From NCBI GenBank assembly GCA_016887505.1, contig CP069393.1, positions 1,350,001-1,414,000 of the forward strand: a stretch of DNA of 64,000 nt, written 5' to 3'. Source of the DNA: Clostridia bacterium. GTDB taxonomy: Bacteria > Bacillota > TC1 > UBA5767. The position numbers and the translations under genes are program-made. Of the stretch, positions 45,065 to 53,224 are shown piece after piece. The first letter of the stretch is position 1. Each line of letters begins with the position of its first letter. The notes beneath the pieces are model-generated. The model saw only the letters and a program-made list of their open reading frames with translations. It had not been told where the DNA came from and did not search any database.

Positions 45065-46042
45065 CTACCCTCCAATCTGAGACATACGGCGGTCCTTGCA
45101 TTCATATTTTTCATATTCCATGCGGTGTTCCTTCGGTTTATGCCCCAATACATTATGGTACAAGGCCTGAATCTTCTCATCATCTGAACCATCTCTCAAA
45201 AGTTCCCGCACATCAAATTCTGTACTTGAAAATAAGCACGGCCTAAACTTACCATCTGCGGTAAGACGCATGCGATTACAATCGGCACAGAAATGATTGG
45301 TTAAGGCCGCTATGACACCTATTCGTCCCTCCGTACCAACAATCTGATAATTACTAGACGGGCCATCCTTGGGGCCTCTAGGAATCTGCGCTAGCTCATA
45401 TTTTTTCCGAATAGTATTCAGAATATCTTCCATACTAATATAGGACTCACCATTTTCCGAGGACTCGCCCACCGGCATTAGTTCAATAAAACGAACCGTC
45501 AATTTATTGTCGATAGCAAACGTGGCAAAATCCACCAATTCATCTTCATTGAACCCTCGAATGGCTACTGCATTTACTTTGACTGGGTTAAGCCCAGCAG
45601 CTTGGGCGGCCTTGATTCCACGAATTACCTTGTCCAATTCTCCCAAGCGGGTAATCGCATGGTATTTGTCTTTTTTTAAAGTATCTAGCGAAACATTAAC
45701 TCGATCCAGTCCAGCTTTTTTTAAGCTCACCGCAAGTTTTTCCAATAGGATCCCATTGGTGGTCAGACTTATTTCCTCTATACCTTCTATCCCATGAATG
45801 CCCCTAACCAGGGCTTCAATATTTTTCCTTACCAGTGGTTCACCACCGGTAAGTCGAATCTTGCGTATTCCATCTTTTACCAAGATTTGTACTAGGCGAA
45901 TGATTTCCTCCAAGGATAGAATTTCATCATGTCGCTTTGGCTCTATACCTTCTTCAGGCATGCAGTAGGTACAGCGTAGGTTACATCTGTCTGTAACTGC
46001 AATGCGCAGATAATCTATCTCTCTTTGGTAGTTATCCTTCAT
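45065..46042 (-). CDS. moaA: GTP 3',8-cyclase MoaA (radical SAM)
   Basis: A 325-residue radical SAM enzyme that cyclises GTP, the first step of molybdenum cofactor synthesis. It has the N-terminal SAM cluster motif CNLRCTYC (Cys about 17, 21 and 24), LTGGEPLVRKN, and the C-terminal substrate cluster FCADCNRMRLTADGKFRPCL (about 251-270). The usual C-terminal GG tail is present as QIGG. Its start lies 11 bp inside the preceding MoeA-fusion gene. Together with moaC and mogA it provides the pterin steps. No moaD/moaE genes are in the window. Confidence 0.97.
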   Translation of the reverse strand: MKDNYQREIDYLRIAVTDRCNLRCTYCMPEEGIEPKRHDEILSLEEIIRLVQILVKDGIRKIRLTGGEPLVRKNIEALVRGIHGIEGIEEISLTTNGILLEKLAVSLKKAGLDRVNVSLDTLKKDKYHAITRLGELDKVIRGIKAAQAAGLNPVKVNAVAIRGFNEDELVDFATFAIDNKLTVRFIELMPVGESSENGESYISMEDILNTIRKKYELAQIPRGPKDGPSSNYQIVGTEGRIGVIAALTNHFCADCNRMRLTADGKFRPCLFSSTEFDVRELLRDGSDDEKIQALYHNVLGHKPKEHRMEYEKYECKDRRMSQIGG

Positions 46043-47978
46043 GTTCCAATTCCTGTCCTCCGGTCATAAGCCAGATTTTCCCCGTATCTCTAAGACTGTA
46101 GCCACCCAGTTTCGTTACCCGTCTTGCAAAATCCTCCGAGTTCACTGCTTCACACAGTGCCTGGCCTTCCTTTGAATGAAAAAAATCTGCTCTTAAAAGA
46201 AGATCATATCGTTCTTCATAGAGGGGCAAAAATCCCAAATCCAATGATTTTGCAGCACTATACACTGCTAGGCCTGCCATAGCCTGTCCTGAAAGAATCG
46301 CCGTTCCCACACCCAAATGAGTATATTCTTCTAGGTCATATCCTAATAGCTTATCTGGATCCAATCCCTCTTGCTTCAAAATATGATCTAATAGAATACG
46401 AGTGCCACTCCCCTTTTGCCGGTTAACATAGCTTAGTTTTCGATTCACCATATCTTTTATGCCTTTAATCCCATGCGGATTGCCTTTTTCGACCATAAGC
46501 CCCTGTTGCCTGTAGACTAAATTCATCAAGATAATATCCTCATCGGGGAGATATTTTTTAACATAAGACTCATTGTATTCGCCGGTTTCCTCATCCAATA
46601 AATGAATACCAGCCATATGGGTCTCTCCTCTACGCATGGCCATCAAGCCGCCAAAGCTTCCCGTATTGGCTGAAGATAGTCTAATATCTGGATGATGCAT
46701 CCTGATACAAGAGCCCAATTGGTCCTGCGTCAAATCATGGCTACCGATGGATATAATATTTCTAAGGATGGCATTTCTTTCTTTTATAAGCTCAATCTCT
46801 ACTTCTTCCCCTGCAGAGTACCCTTCTAGATTCTCAGGAACAATTAAGAGCCCGTCTGCCTTTATCAGTGAACTAATAACACCAGCACCTCTAGAAATTG
46901 GCGTTGCGACCATTTTGTTACCCACTTGACCCAAGGTAACCCGGATATACTCCTTTGAGCCACCACTAGAATTAGTAGTTCGTGAAATATGAGCTTTAAT
47001 TTTATCCTTAGGTGGCAACAAGTTTTGTTGCATGGCTTCCATCAATGGTCTTACTAGAATCTCACAGTCAAGAGTCGCTGATACTGGATATCCAGGGAGA
47101 CCCACGATGGGCGTATTGCCAATAAGGCCCAACAAAGCCGGTTTACCCGGTTTTACCGCAAGACCATGTACGACTACCTCACCTAGTTCTTCGATGGCTT
47201 GGTGGGTAAAATCTTCTCGTCCTGCAGACGAACCCGCATTGATTATAACCACATCATAGGTATCGGAAGCTTTCTGTAAAGCTTGCTTAATCTGCTCGAG
47301 CTCGTCCTCCACGATATCTTCTACTACAGGTATGGCCCCCCATTCCGTAAGTAGCGCCGAAAATATCGCTGAATTGTATTCCACCAAATCTCCCGCTTTC
47401 AGGTTGCTTTCCGCTTTCTTGATCTCGGTCCCAGTAGGAATAATCGCCACACGTGGTCTTTGGCGCACCAACAAGCGAAATACTCCACCTGCTAAAAATC
47501 CTCCTAGATCATAGGCCCCAACCCTATGGTTTACCGGCACAATCATCTCAGTGGCAGTCAGATCTTCTCCAACCGGTCTGACATGCTGCCAGGGTATTGC
47601 TGGACGAACTATTTCTGCCACTCCTTTTTGAGGGTAATGTACTTCCTCACTCATAATGACCGCATTACATCCTTCCGGAAGGGGATCTCCTGTATCTACT
47701 TCATGGTACTGATTTGTTAGATGTAAAAGAACCGGATTCGTATCTCGGGCAAGTAAGGTCTCCTCTGCCTTAACCGCAATACCATCCATAGCGGACGCTA
47801 GGAAATGAGGTGAATGGCGCTTTGCTAGTACCGCTTCTGCTGTTATGCGTCCAAGCGCATCCCGCACATCTACTGATTCCGTTTGAAGCAAAAGAGCTCC
47901 ACTTTCCTCAAGCCGTAAAAACCAGCGTCGAAGAGCCTCGTCTAATTCTATGTTTTCAAGATATATTCTTCTAGCCAC
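46032..47978 (-). CDS. MoeA domain fused to a LysR-type/PBP substrate-binding domain
   Basis: A 648-residue fusion. The first ~400 residues are a MoeA-like molybdenum insertion protein: SPHFLASAMDGIAVKAEETL, PTGTEIKKAE, NAGSSAGREDFTHQAIEEL and VKPGKPALLGLIGNTPIVGL. The last ~240 residues form a periplasmic-binding-like domain of the kind found in LysR regulators and ModE-like sensors, including IISIGSHDLTQDQLGSC, NRQKGSGTRILLDHIL and GLAVYSAAKSLDLGFLPLYE. Such fusions occur in clostridia and may sense or load molybdate, tungstate or another oxyanion. A second, unfused moeA lies directly upstream on this strand, 21 bp away. The function of the fused domain is inferred. Confidence 0.88.
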   Translation of the reverse strand: MARRIYLENIELDEALRRWFLRLEESGALLLQTESVDVRDALGRITAEAVLAKRHSPHFLASAMDGIAVKAEETLLARDTNPVLLHLTNQYHEVDTGDPLPEGCNAVIMSEEVHYPQKGVAEIVRPAIPWQHVRPVGEDLTATEMIVPVNHRVGAYDLGGFLAGGVFRLLVRQRPRVAIIPTGTEIKKAESNLKAGDLVEYNSAIFSALLTEWGAIPVVEDIVEDELEQIKQALQKASDTYDVVIINAGSSAGREDFTHQAIEELGEVVVHGLAVKPGKPALLGLIGNTPIVGLPGYPVSATLDCEILVRPLMEAMQQNLLPPKDKIKAHISRTTNSSGGSKEYIRVTLGQVGNKMVATPISRGAGVISSLIKADGLLIVPENLEGYSAGEEVEIELIKERNAILRNIISIGSHDLTQDQLGSCIRMHHPDIRLSSANTGSFGGLMAMRRGETHMAGIHLLDEETGEYNESYVKKYLPDEDIILMNLVYRQQGLMVEKGNPHGIKGIKDMVNRKLSYVNRQKGSGTRILLDHILKQEGLDPDKLLGYDLEEYTHLGVGTAILSGQAMAGLAVYSAAKSLDLGFLPLYEERYDLLLRADFFHSKEGQALCEAVNSEDFARRVTKLGGYSLRDTGKIWLMTGGQELEHEG

Positions 47979-47999
47979 AATTTTCTCCTTGTATCTGCA

Positions 48000-49223
48000 C
48001 TAATACAAATAAACGCGTACAGATTTCCCCTCAGGATAGCCTTCCGTTCCTGCCGGAATAATGATTTCTCCATCACCTTCAGTCAAAAGACTGACGATAC
48101 CAGATACACCTAGTAATGGAACTACTTCAAGCTCTCCATTGGATTCACGCACCTTTACCTTAATATGGTCATCCCTACCACTCTCTGAAGGTACATTACG
48201 CGTCAAAACGCCCATCACAGTATTCTTCCAACGGTTCTCCGAAGGGGTTCTTAGAAGGGGTTTTCCCAACACATCGAACACTGTCCTAGACGATACGGGA
48301 TGTCCCGGCAAGCCCAAAAGTACCTTACCATCTTTGGTCGCTCCTAAGGCTGGTTTCCCCGGTTTCAAAGGAATTCCATGAAACAATGGGTCCCTACCGG
48401 TCAAATCTTTCAAAACACTAAGACAGTAGTCCCTCGTTCCCACTGAACTTCCACCCGAAATAAGCACCATATGGTTTTCTCTAAAGGCTTGTTCCACTAG
48501 ATTATATAGATGTTGGTACTCATCTTTCGCCACTGGATAAACGTTCGCCACAGCACCAACGCTTCTTACTTCTCCTCTAAGGATATAGCTGTTCACATCC
48601 CGAATCTCACCCATCTTTGGCGTGTTTTCGGGAGAAATAATTTCATTTCCCGTAGAAAGAATACCTACCCTATAGCGTTCCAAAACTGGTATTTCCACAA
48701 TGCCCTGGCTTGCCAAGAGTCCCACTTCCTGGGGTCTTAGACGCTTTTTGGCAGGAATCAAAAGATCCCCTACTTCCACATCTTCGCCTTTTCTAACAAC
48801 ATTTTCACCAGCAGCTACCTCTTTGAAAGCCAACAGTTCATCTTCTGAAAGAAGATCGGCATACTCAATCATTAGAACCGCATCGGTTCCTTCAGGAAGC
48901 ATGCCTCCTGTGGGAATGTAGGATGCTTCACCCTTTTTAAGGCTGAAAGTTGTCTCTTGACCCATCAGAATTTCTTCACCAAGCTTTAATAGACCCGGCA
49001 ATGCCTCCGACGCACCAAAAGTATCTTGCGCTCTAAGTGCATAGCCATCCTTCGTGGAACGACTAAAATTAGGCACCTGCTCTACCGCATAGATGTCTTC
49101 TGCCGAAATCCTCCCCAAAGCATCGTCCAGATTTACTTTTTCAACCTTTAGTGTTGGATTAAAAACTTCTTCTAATATATGTTTTGCCTCCGGAATAGAG
49201 GTCAGATTGAATAATTCTTTCAT
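48000..49223 (-). CDS. moeA: Molybdopterin molybdenumtransferase MoeA
   Basis: A 407-residue MoeA protein that inserts molybdate into adenylated molybdopterin. It shows VPNFSRSTKDGYALRAQDTF near residue 60, PTGGMLPEGTDAVLMIEYAD, LSTGNEIISPENTP (about 196), LISGGSSVGTRDYCLSVL (about 255-272), and HPVSSRTVFDVLG. The start at 49223 is preferred because AGGTG lies five bases upstream; a codon at 49253 would begin inside the HTH gene. It is arranged head to tail with the fused MoeA; in such pairs one member may serve tungsten. The cluster continues with a small HTH protein and a Nudix hydrolase. Confidence 0.93.
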   Translation of the reverse strand: MKELFNLTSIPEAKHILEEVFNPTLKVEKVNLDDALGRISAEDIYAVEQVPNFSRSTKDGYALRAQDTFGASEALPGLLKLGEEILMGQETTFSLKKGEASYIPTGGMLPEGTDAVLMIEYADLLSEDELLAFKEVAAGENVVRKGEDVEVGDLLIPAKKRLRPQEVGLLASQGIVEIPVLERYRVGILSTGNEIISPENTPKMGEIRDVNSYILRGEVRSVGAVANVYPVAKDEYQHLYNLVEQAFRENHMVLISGGSSVGTRDYCLSVLKDLTGRDPLFHGIPLKPGKPALGATKDGKVLLGLPGHPVSSRTVFDVLGKPLLRTPSENRWKNTVMGVLTRNVPSESGRDDHIKVKVRESNGELEVVPLLGVSGIVSLLTEGDGEIIIPAGTEGYPEGKSVRVYLY

Positions 49224-49231
49224 CTCAGCAC

Positions 49232-49417
49232 CTAAAAGCAGCCAAGTTGGCAAGCGGATATTTTTATATCCAGCACTTCACAACGCTTTCCTACCTCACT
49301 GTAAGGTAGTGCTAATTCATCACCAATCTCTTGAGCCAGCTTACAACTAATCCGTCCCTGCTTGCTTTTTTCTTTGATTTTCAAATCGACTGCCTTCATT
49401 TTTTCATTATCCATCAT
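49232..49417 (-). CDS. Small conserved HTH-like protein of the Moco cluster
   Basis: A 61-residue protein beginning MMDNEKMKAVDLKIKEKSKQ, with a helix-turn-helix-like pattern RISCKLAQEIGDELALPYSE (about 22-41) and a conserved end ISACQLGCF containing two cysteines. Proteins of this size ending CQLGCF are found next to molybdenum cofactor or selenium/formate dehydrogenase genes in anaerobes. It may bind DNA or metal, but no function is established. The ATG overlaps the Nudix stop by four bases (ATGA), so both are coupled with the moe genes. Confidence 0.68.
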   Translation of the reverse strand: MMDNEKMKAVDLKIKEKSKQGRISCKLAQEIGDELALPYSEVGKRCEVLDIKISACQLGCF

Positions 49418-49899
49418 CGTCTCTCCTCCTCCACATTCACCATACCTTGATACAAGCTACTCGCGGGAAAATCAGAATCTCTGTCCGTCCAAAAACGATC
49501 CAACAACCAAGCTGGATGTATGGTTAGATTACTGTTCGCAAGTTGCTCTTTCGTATAAAATCCTGCATCTTGAATATACTGGGTCTCCTCCTCAGGATCA
49601 TAGCCAGTCACTAGTTCACCACCAGTTTTTCGAAGCAATACGTATATTTCCAGGTTGTGATAGTTTCGTTCATCCTCCACAAATTGGCGTATATATATGA
49701 TACGCTCTGGTGTAGTCCGGAGACCAGTTTCTTCAAAGACCTCGCGTACTGCACCTGCAAGAACAGACTCGCCTTCTACTAAGCCTCCCCCAGGAGGCAT
49801 CAGCCAGTACTCTTCTTTACTCTGATGCTTATGTAATACCATCAATATGCTGTCCTTTTCCATTACGATTCCTACGCAGCGAATGCGATGTTTATGCAT
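49414..49899 (-). CDS. Nudix hydrolase
   Basis: A 161-residue cytosolic Nudix hydrolase, which cleaves nucleoside-diphosphate-linked compounds. The Nudix box GGLVEGESVLAGAVREVFEE followed by TGL (about 38-60) is complete, with REVFEE metal ligands. C-terminal residues do not identify the substrate. It is first in a coupled series with the small HTH protein and moeA, so it may clean up nucleotide-type cofactors, for example adenylated pterin, but that is inference. Confidence 0.88.
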   Translation of the reverse strand: MHKHRIRCVGIVMEKDSILMVLHKHQSKEEYWLMPPGGGLVEGESVLAGAVREVFEETGLRTTPERIIYIRQFVEDERNYHNLEIYVLLRKTGGELVTGYDPEEETQYIQDAGFYTKEQLANSNLTIHPAWLLDRFWTDRDSDFPASSLYQGMVNVEEERR

Positions 49900-50018
49900 G
49901 GTTTCTCCTTTGAATTAGGTTATCAATTTTATTATAAAGCAGGAAGCCAATTTGTGCGAATAAATAAGCGCTATTCTTAGCTCCATATAACGGTTATGCT
50001 CCTTATATCTACTACTAC

Positions 50019-50048
50019 AAAAAAAATGGAACGACCATAGGCCGCCCC
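50019..50048 (-). terminator. Terminator after the thioredoxin-like gene
   Basis: On the minus strand a 9-bp stem with three G-U pairs (arms about 50028-50036 and 50040-50048) is followed by a run of about eight T residues. It separates the t6A operon from the Moco cluster. Confidence 0.75.
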
Positions 50049-50053
50049 ATAAA

Positions 50054-50512
50054 CTATCCTCTATCCTCTACTTCTTGTTGTACCTGCAATTTTACTAGTT
50101 CCTCCGCCAATTCAGCCTCGGCCGCTTCCCAATCAATTTTACCAGAATAATGGCCGATAAGTCGCCCGTCCCTTGCATAGAATAATAGCGTCGGTGTTAC
50201 CTGAATCTGTTTTTTCCAAGCAAAGGCCATTTCACCTTCATTTTCAACATTTATATCCACCCAGCGAAAATCCGATAGAGCCTCAAGATTCTCTGAAAGT
50301 GCCTGTTTATCTTTTTTTGCTGTTTGACTAACCAAGCAGGCATCTGAATAGAAATAAAGCACGTATGGTTCCTTAGCAGAAAGTGCCTGCGATTCCAATT
50401 CTCTACCACTATATACCTGTCCAATTAGACCAAAATTATAGGCTGAAAAGAGTATAACCACAGAAGTTATCAACAATACCAGTAGGCGTATGCCCTTCGA
50501 TATTTTACCCAT
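50054..50512 (-). CDS. Membrane-anchored thioredoxin-like protein lacking CXXC
   Basis: A 152-residue protein with one N-terminal transmembrane helix (about 9-30, RLLVLLITSVVILFSAYNFG) and an extracellular thioredoxin-like fold: EPYVLYFYSDACLVSQTAKK in place of the WCxxC active site and IQVTPTLLFYARDGRLIGHY with the cis-proline. Only one cysteine (DAC) remains at the active-site position, so ordinary disulfide oxidation or reduction by a CXXC is impossible; it may act as a chaperone, a single-cysteine reductase or a binding protein. The ATG at 50512 follows GGAGG. It lies at the 3' end of the tsaD operon. Confidence 0.75.
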   Translation of the reverse strand: MGKISKGIRLLVLLITSVVILFSAYNFGLIGQVYSGRELESQALSAKEPYVLYFYSDACLVSQTAKKDKQALSENLEALSDFRWVDINVENEGEMAFAWKKQIQVTPTLLFYARDGRLIGHYSGKIDWEAAEAELAEELVKLQVQQEVEDRG

Positions 50513-50587
50513 TTTCCTCCTTTCGGGGATACTTATCCCCATTATCCACAAAATTTAGTCACAAAACGCATGTTCTTGTGGATAACC

Positions 50588-51607
50588 TCATCCGTGTATC
50601 GGAATACTAGGAACTGCGTTCAAATCCAAACCAGCCTCTTTGCCTTGTCCTGCCAAGTGATAGGCAGCTGCACCAATCATGGCCGCATTATCGGTACACA
50701 ATACCGATTCCGGAAAGATTAACTCGATTCCCTCAGGATCCAGTTTTTCCTTCATTATGCGGCGCAATGCCTGATTGCTAGCCACGCCTCCCGCAAGTGC
50801 CACCGTTCGAACTTTTTTCTCTTTGGCCGCCCTGAGTGTCTTCACCGCAAGTACTTCTATTAAAGCCTCTTGAAAGCTTCTGGCCACATCTTCTACCACA
50901 ACTTCATTTCCATTTTGCTTATTTTTATGCAAATAATTAATTACCGATGATTTCAGGCCTGAAAAACTAAAATCGTAGGAATCCGCTTCTAAGTATGCGC
51001 GAGGAAACTGGATACTCTCTACTCCTTTTCGTGCCGCTTTTTCAATCTCTGGTCCACCAGGATAATCAAATCCCAACACCCTCGCTACCTTGTCAAAGGC
51101 CTCGCCAGCAGCATCGTCTCTCGTCTGTCCCATAATACTCATCTTACCATGATCTTCCCAATAAATAATGCTCGTGTGCCCCCCTGATACGACAGTACAA
51201 ATCAGAGGAAACTGCACATCTGGATGACTCAATAAATTGGCATACATATGACCCAGTAAGTGGTGTACAGGAACGAGTGGAATCTTAAGTGCATAGGCTA
51301 GAGATTTAGCTAGTGAGACACCCACCAGAAGAGCTCCTACCAATCCAGGTCCATAGGTAACCGCTAGACAGTCTAATTCTTTCTTATCCACGTTCGCTTG
51401 TTTCAGTGCCATTTCTACAACATCCAGCACATTTTCTAAATGCTTTCTCGAAGCTATTTCCGGGACAACACCCCCATACAGCTTATGAATGTCAATCTGA
51501 GAGGAAATAATATTTGAACGTACGATGCTACCGTTTTCAATCACAGCTGCTGATGTTTCATCACAACTAGTCTCTAGTGCCAGTAGCAGCCTTGGTTTTT
51601 CAGTCAT
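50588..51607 (-). CDS. tsaD: tRNA N6-adenosine threonylcarbamoyltransferase TsaD
   Basis: A 339-residue enzyme that transfers threonylcarbamoyl to A37 of ANN-decoding tRNAs. It has the ASKHA fold: LLALETSCDETSAAVI at the start, the metal-binding HHLLGHMYA (about 116-124), STVVSGGHTSIIY-like TVVSGGHTS, and DEAA-type AAGEAFDKVARVLGFDYPGG (about 166-185). Length is standard. Its ATG lies inside the rimI gene (8-bp overlap). It works with TsaB and TsaE, both encoded just upstream. The Gcp/YgjD naming also applies. Confidence 0.97.
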   Translation of the reverse strand: MTEKPRLLLALETSCDETSAAVIENGSIVRSNIISSQIDIHKLYGGVVPEIASRKHLENVLDVVEMALKQANVDKKELDCLAVTYGPGLVGALLVGVSLAKSLAYALKIPLVPVHHLLGHMYANLLSHPDVQFPLICTVVSGGHTSIIYWEDHGKMSIMGQTRDDAAGEAFDKVARVLGFDYPGGPEIEKAARKGVESIQFPRAYLEADSYDFSFSGLKSSVINYLHKNKQNGNEVVVEDVARSFQEALIEVLAVKTLRAAKEKKVRTVALAGGVASNQALRRIMKEKLDPEGIELIFPESVLCTDNAAMIGAAAYHLAGQGKEAGLDLNAVPSIPIHG

Positions 51608-52052
51608 TGAAATGCCTCCACATTATCAGCGCATCTTCCTTGTCATCACTATAGTATCCTTTGCGCCGCCCTTCTACTACAAATCCATTGTTCTCATACA
51701 GCGTTCTTGCTGCTTCATTGCTTTCACGAACCTCTAATGTCACATCGGTAAGATTCGAGCCAATCGCGAATAATAGCAATGTATTTAAAAGTGTCTGTCC
51801 GATACCCTTCCTTCTATGCAAAGGGTGTACAGCAATATTGGTCACATGCCCTTCGTTAAGCACAGACCACATACCACCATAGCCTACGACCTGTTCATCA
51901 ATCAATGCTACATAATAACTGGCCAGAGTATTGGATTCCATTTCATAAACAAAAGTATCTCTATTCCATGGAGTCGTAAAACTTAGTCGCTCAACCTCCA
52001 GTAACCCATCGATGTATTTGCTACTCAGCTGTTCAATTCTAAGTTCACTCAT
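51600..52052 (-). CDS. rimI: Ribosomal-protein S18 alanine N-acetyltransferase RimI
   Basis: A 150-residue GNAT acetyltransferase, which in the family acetylates the N-terminal alanine of S18. It contains the acetyl-CoA loop VHPLHRRKGIGQTLLNTLLL (about 76-95), VTLEVRESNEAARTLYENNG, and the C-terminal GRRKGYYSDDKEDALIM. The ATG at 52052 is chosen over a GTG at 52058. It is coupled to tsaB by an 8-bp overlap and to tsaD by another, as commonly found in Firmicutes (tsaE-tsaB-rimI-tsaD). Confidence 0.9.
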   Translation of the reverse strand: MSELRIEQLSSKYIDGLLEVERLSFTTPWNRDTFVYEMESNTLASYYVALIDEQVVGYGGMWSVLNEGHVTNIAVHPLHRRKGIGQTLLNTLLLFAIGSNLTDVTLEVRESNEAARTLYENNGFVVEGRRKGYYSDDKEDALIMWRHFND

Positions 52053-52743
52053 TGGCACCTGCCCTTTTCAAGTTCTGCTCCGCCTGAGAAGCACGAATAT
52101 ATGTAGGGGCGAGTCTCTTCAAATTATCTCCGCCTTCAGAGGCATAGCGTTCAAGAGCTAAAATTCCTACCGTCGATGCCCTATTGTCCATGGTTGCCGC
52201 TGAAGCAAAGCGTGCTTCCGGCATAGCTTTTTCTAGTTCTTCTCGCATCGCATGAACGCCATCCCCTATAAAGATTGGATCTTTTAAATCCAATTCCTCC
52301 ATCCTCTTTGCAATGCTCTTGGCATCCAAGACAAAATAATCGCCAATATGTTCCTCTCCCTTGAGGAAGAATCCTCCATAAGCTTCTTTTCTTCTGGCGT
52401 TTATGAGAGGTACAACCGTACCCATATCACCGCGTAATCTGCAGGCCATTGAATCCAAGGTATTCACACCCTTTAGGGGCAAATCCCAGCCATAGGCTAG
52501 GCCTTTCGCTGTAGACATACCAATGCGAAGCCCTGTAAACGATCCTGGGCCTATGGATACCGCCACAAGACCAATCTCTTTTTCACTCACTTCTGCATCC
52601 GAAAGCATGCCATCAATCATGGGCAATAGCTTTTCCGAATGGTTCTTTTTTATATTTAGGAATCGTTCCGATAGAACCATTCCTTCTTCACACAAAGCCA
52701 CTGATGCTACATTGGTGGCACTCTCGATGCTAAGCACTTTCAT
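52045..52743 (-). CDS. tsaB: tRNA threonylcarbamoyl adenosine protein TsaB
   Basis: A 232-residue ASKHA-fold scaffold protein of the t6A complex. It starts MKVLSIESATNVASVALCEE (ATG at 52743) with an AGGA site, and shows VSIGPGSFTGLRIGMSTAKG (about 69-88), the TsaB hallmark, with no metal-binding HxxxH, unlike TsaD. It holds TsaD and TsaE together. The gene overlaps tsaE by 14 bp upstream and rimI by 8 bp downstream, so the t6A proteins are made in fixed order. Confidence 0.95.
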   Translation of the reverse strand: MKVLSIESATNVASVALCEEGMVLSERFLNIKKNHSEKLLPMIDGMLSDAEVSEKEIGLVAVSIGPGSFTGLRIGMSTAKGLAYGWDLPLKGVNTLDSMACRLRGDMGTVVPLINARRKEAYGGFFLKGEEHIGDYFVLDAKSIAKRMEELDLKDPIFIGDGVHAMREELEKAMPEARFASAATMDNRASTVGILALERYASEGGDNLKRLAPTYIRASQAEQNLKRAGANE

Positions 52744-53224
52744 ACTGTATTCCTGCACTTTCCAATAGTTTAGCGACACGGCCTAAATATTCTTCTCCCA
52801 TGCCTGCCCCAGTCAATTCAATCCGTCTTTTCATGTCTCCCTGCCGTTCAATCCGTACTAGCAAATAATCGTCTGGCCAGAGTTCAGGAAACTGATCCGC
52901 CCACTCAATCAAGCAAAGTCCATCACCATAAAGTACTTCTTCAAGTCCAATATCGGTTGCTTCTGCTTCACTGTTAAGACGATATACATCTAAATGATAT
53001 AGGGTAAGATCACCCTGGTAAATCTGCATCAAGGTAAAAGTAGGGCTGGTGACATCGGTATCAATACCCAGGCCGCTAGCAATCCCCTGGCTCATGGTGG
53101 TCTTGCCCGCTCCCAAATCTCCGGTAAAAAGAACCACATCTCCTGGTTCAGCTGCCTGACCAATCATCTCGCCGATGTGCTTCGTATGCAAGGCGCTTTC
53201 ACTCCATAGCGTTCGCTTTTTCAT
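52730..53224 (-). CDS. tsaE: tRNA threonylcarbamoyladenosine biosynthesis ATPase TsaE
   Basis: A 164-residue P-loop ATPase that drives the t6A cycle. The Walker A LFTGDLGAGKTTMSQGIA (about 33-50) and the TsaE motif TSPTFTLMQIYQ (about 61-72), then LYHLDVYRL and LCLIEWADQFPEL (Walker B region) are all present. The ATG at 53224 follows a GGAGAAG site; frames further upstream lie inside the amidohydrolase gene. It overlaps that gene by 26 bp. Other partners TsaB and TsaD follow. Confidence 0.95.
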   Translation of the reverse strand: MKKRTLWSESALHTKHIGEMIGQAAEPGDVVLFTGDLGAGKTTMSQGIASGLGIDTDVTSPTFTLMQIYQGDLTLYHLDVYRLNSEAEATDIGLEEVLYGDGLCLIEWADQFPELWPDDYLLVRIERQGDMKRRIELTGAGMGEEYLGRVAKLLESAGIQYESA

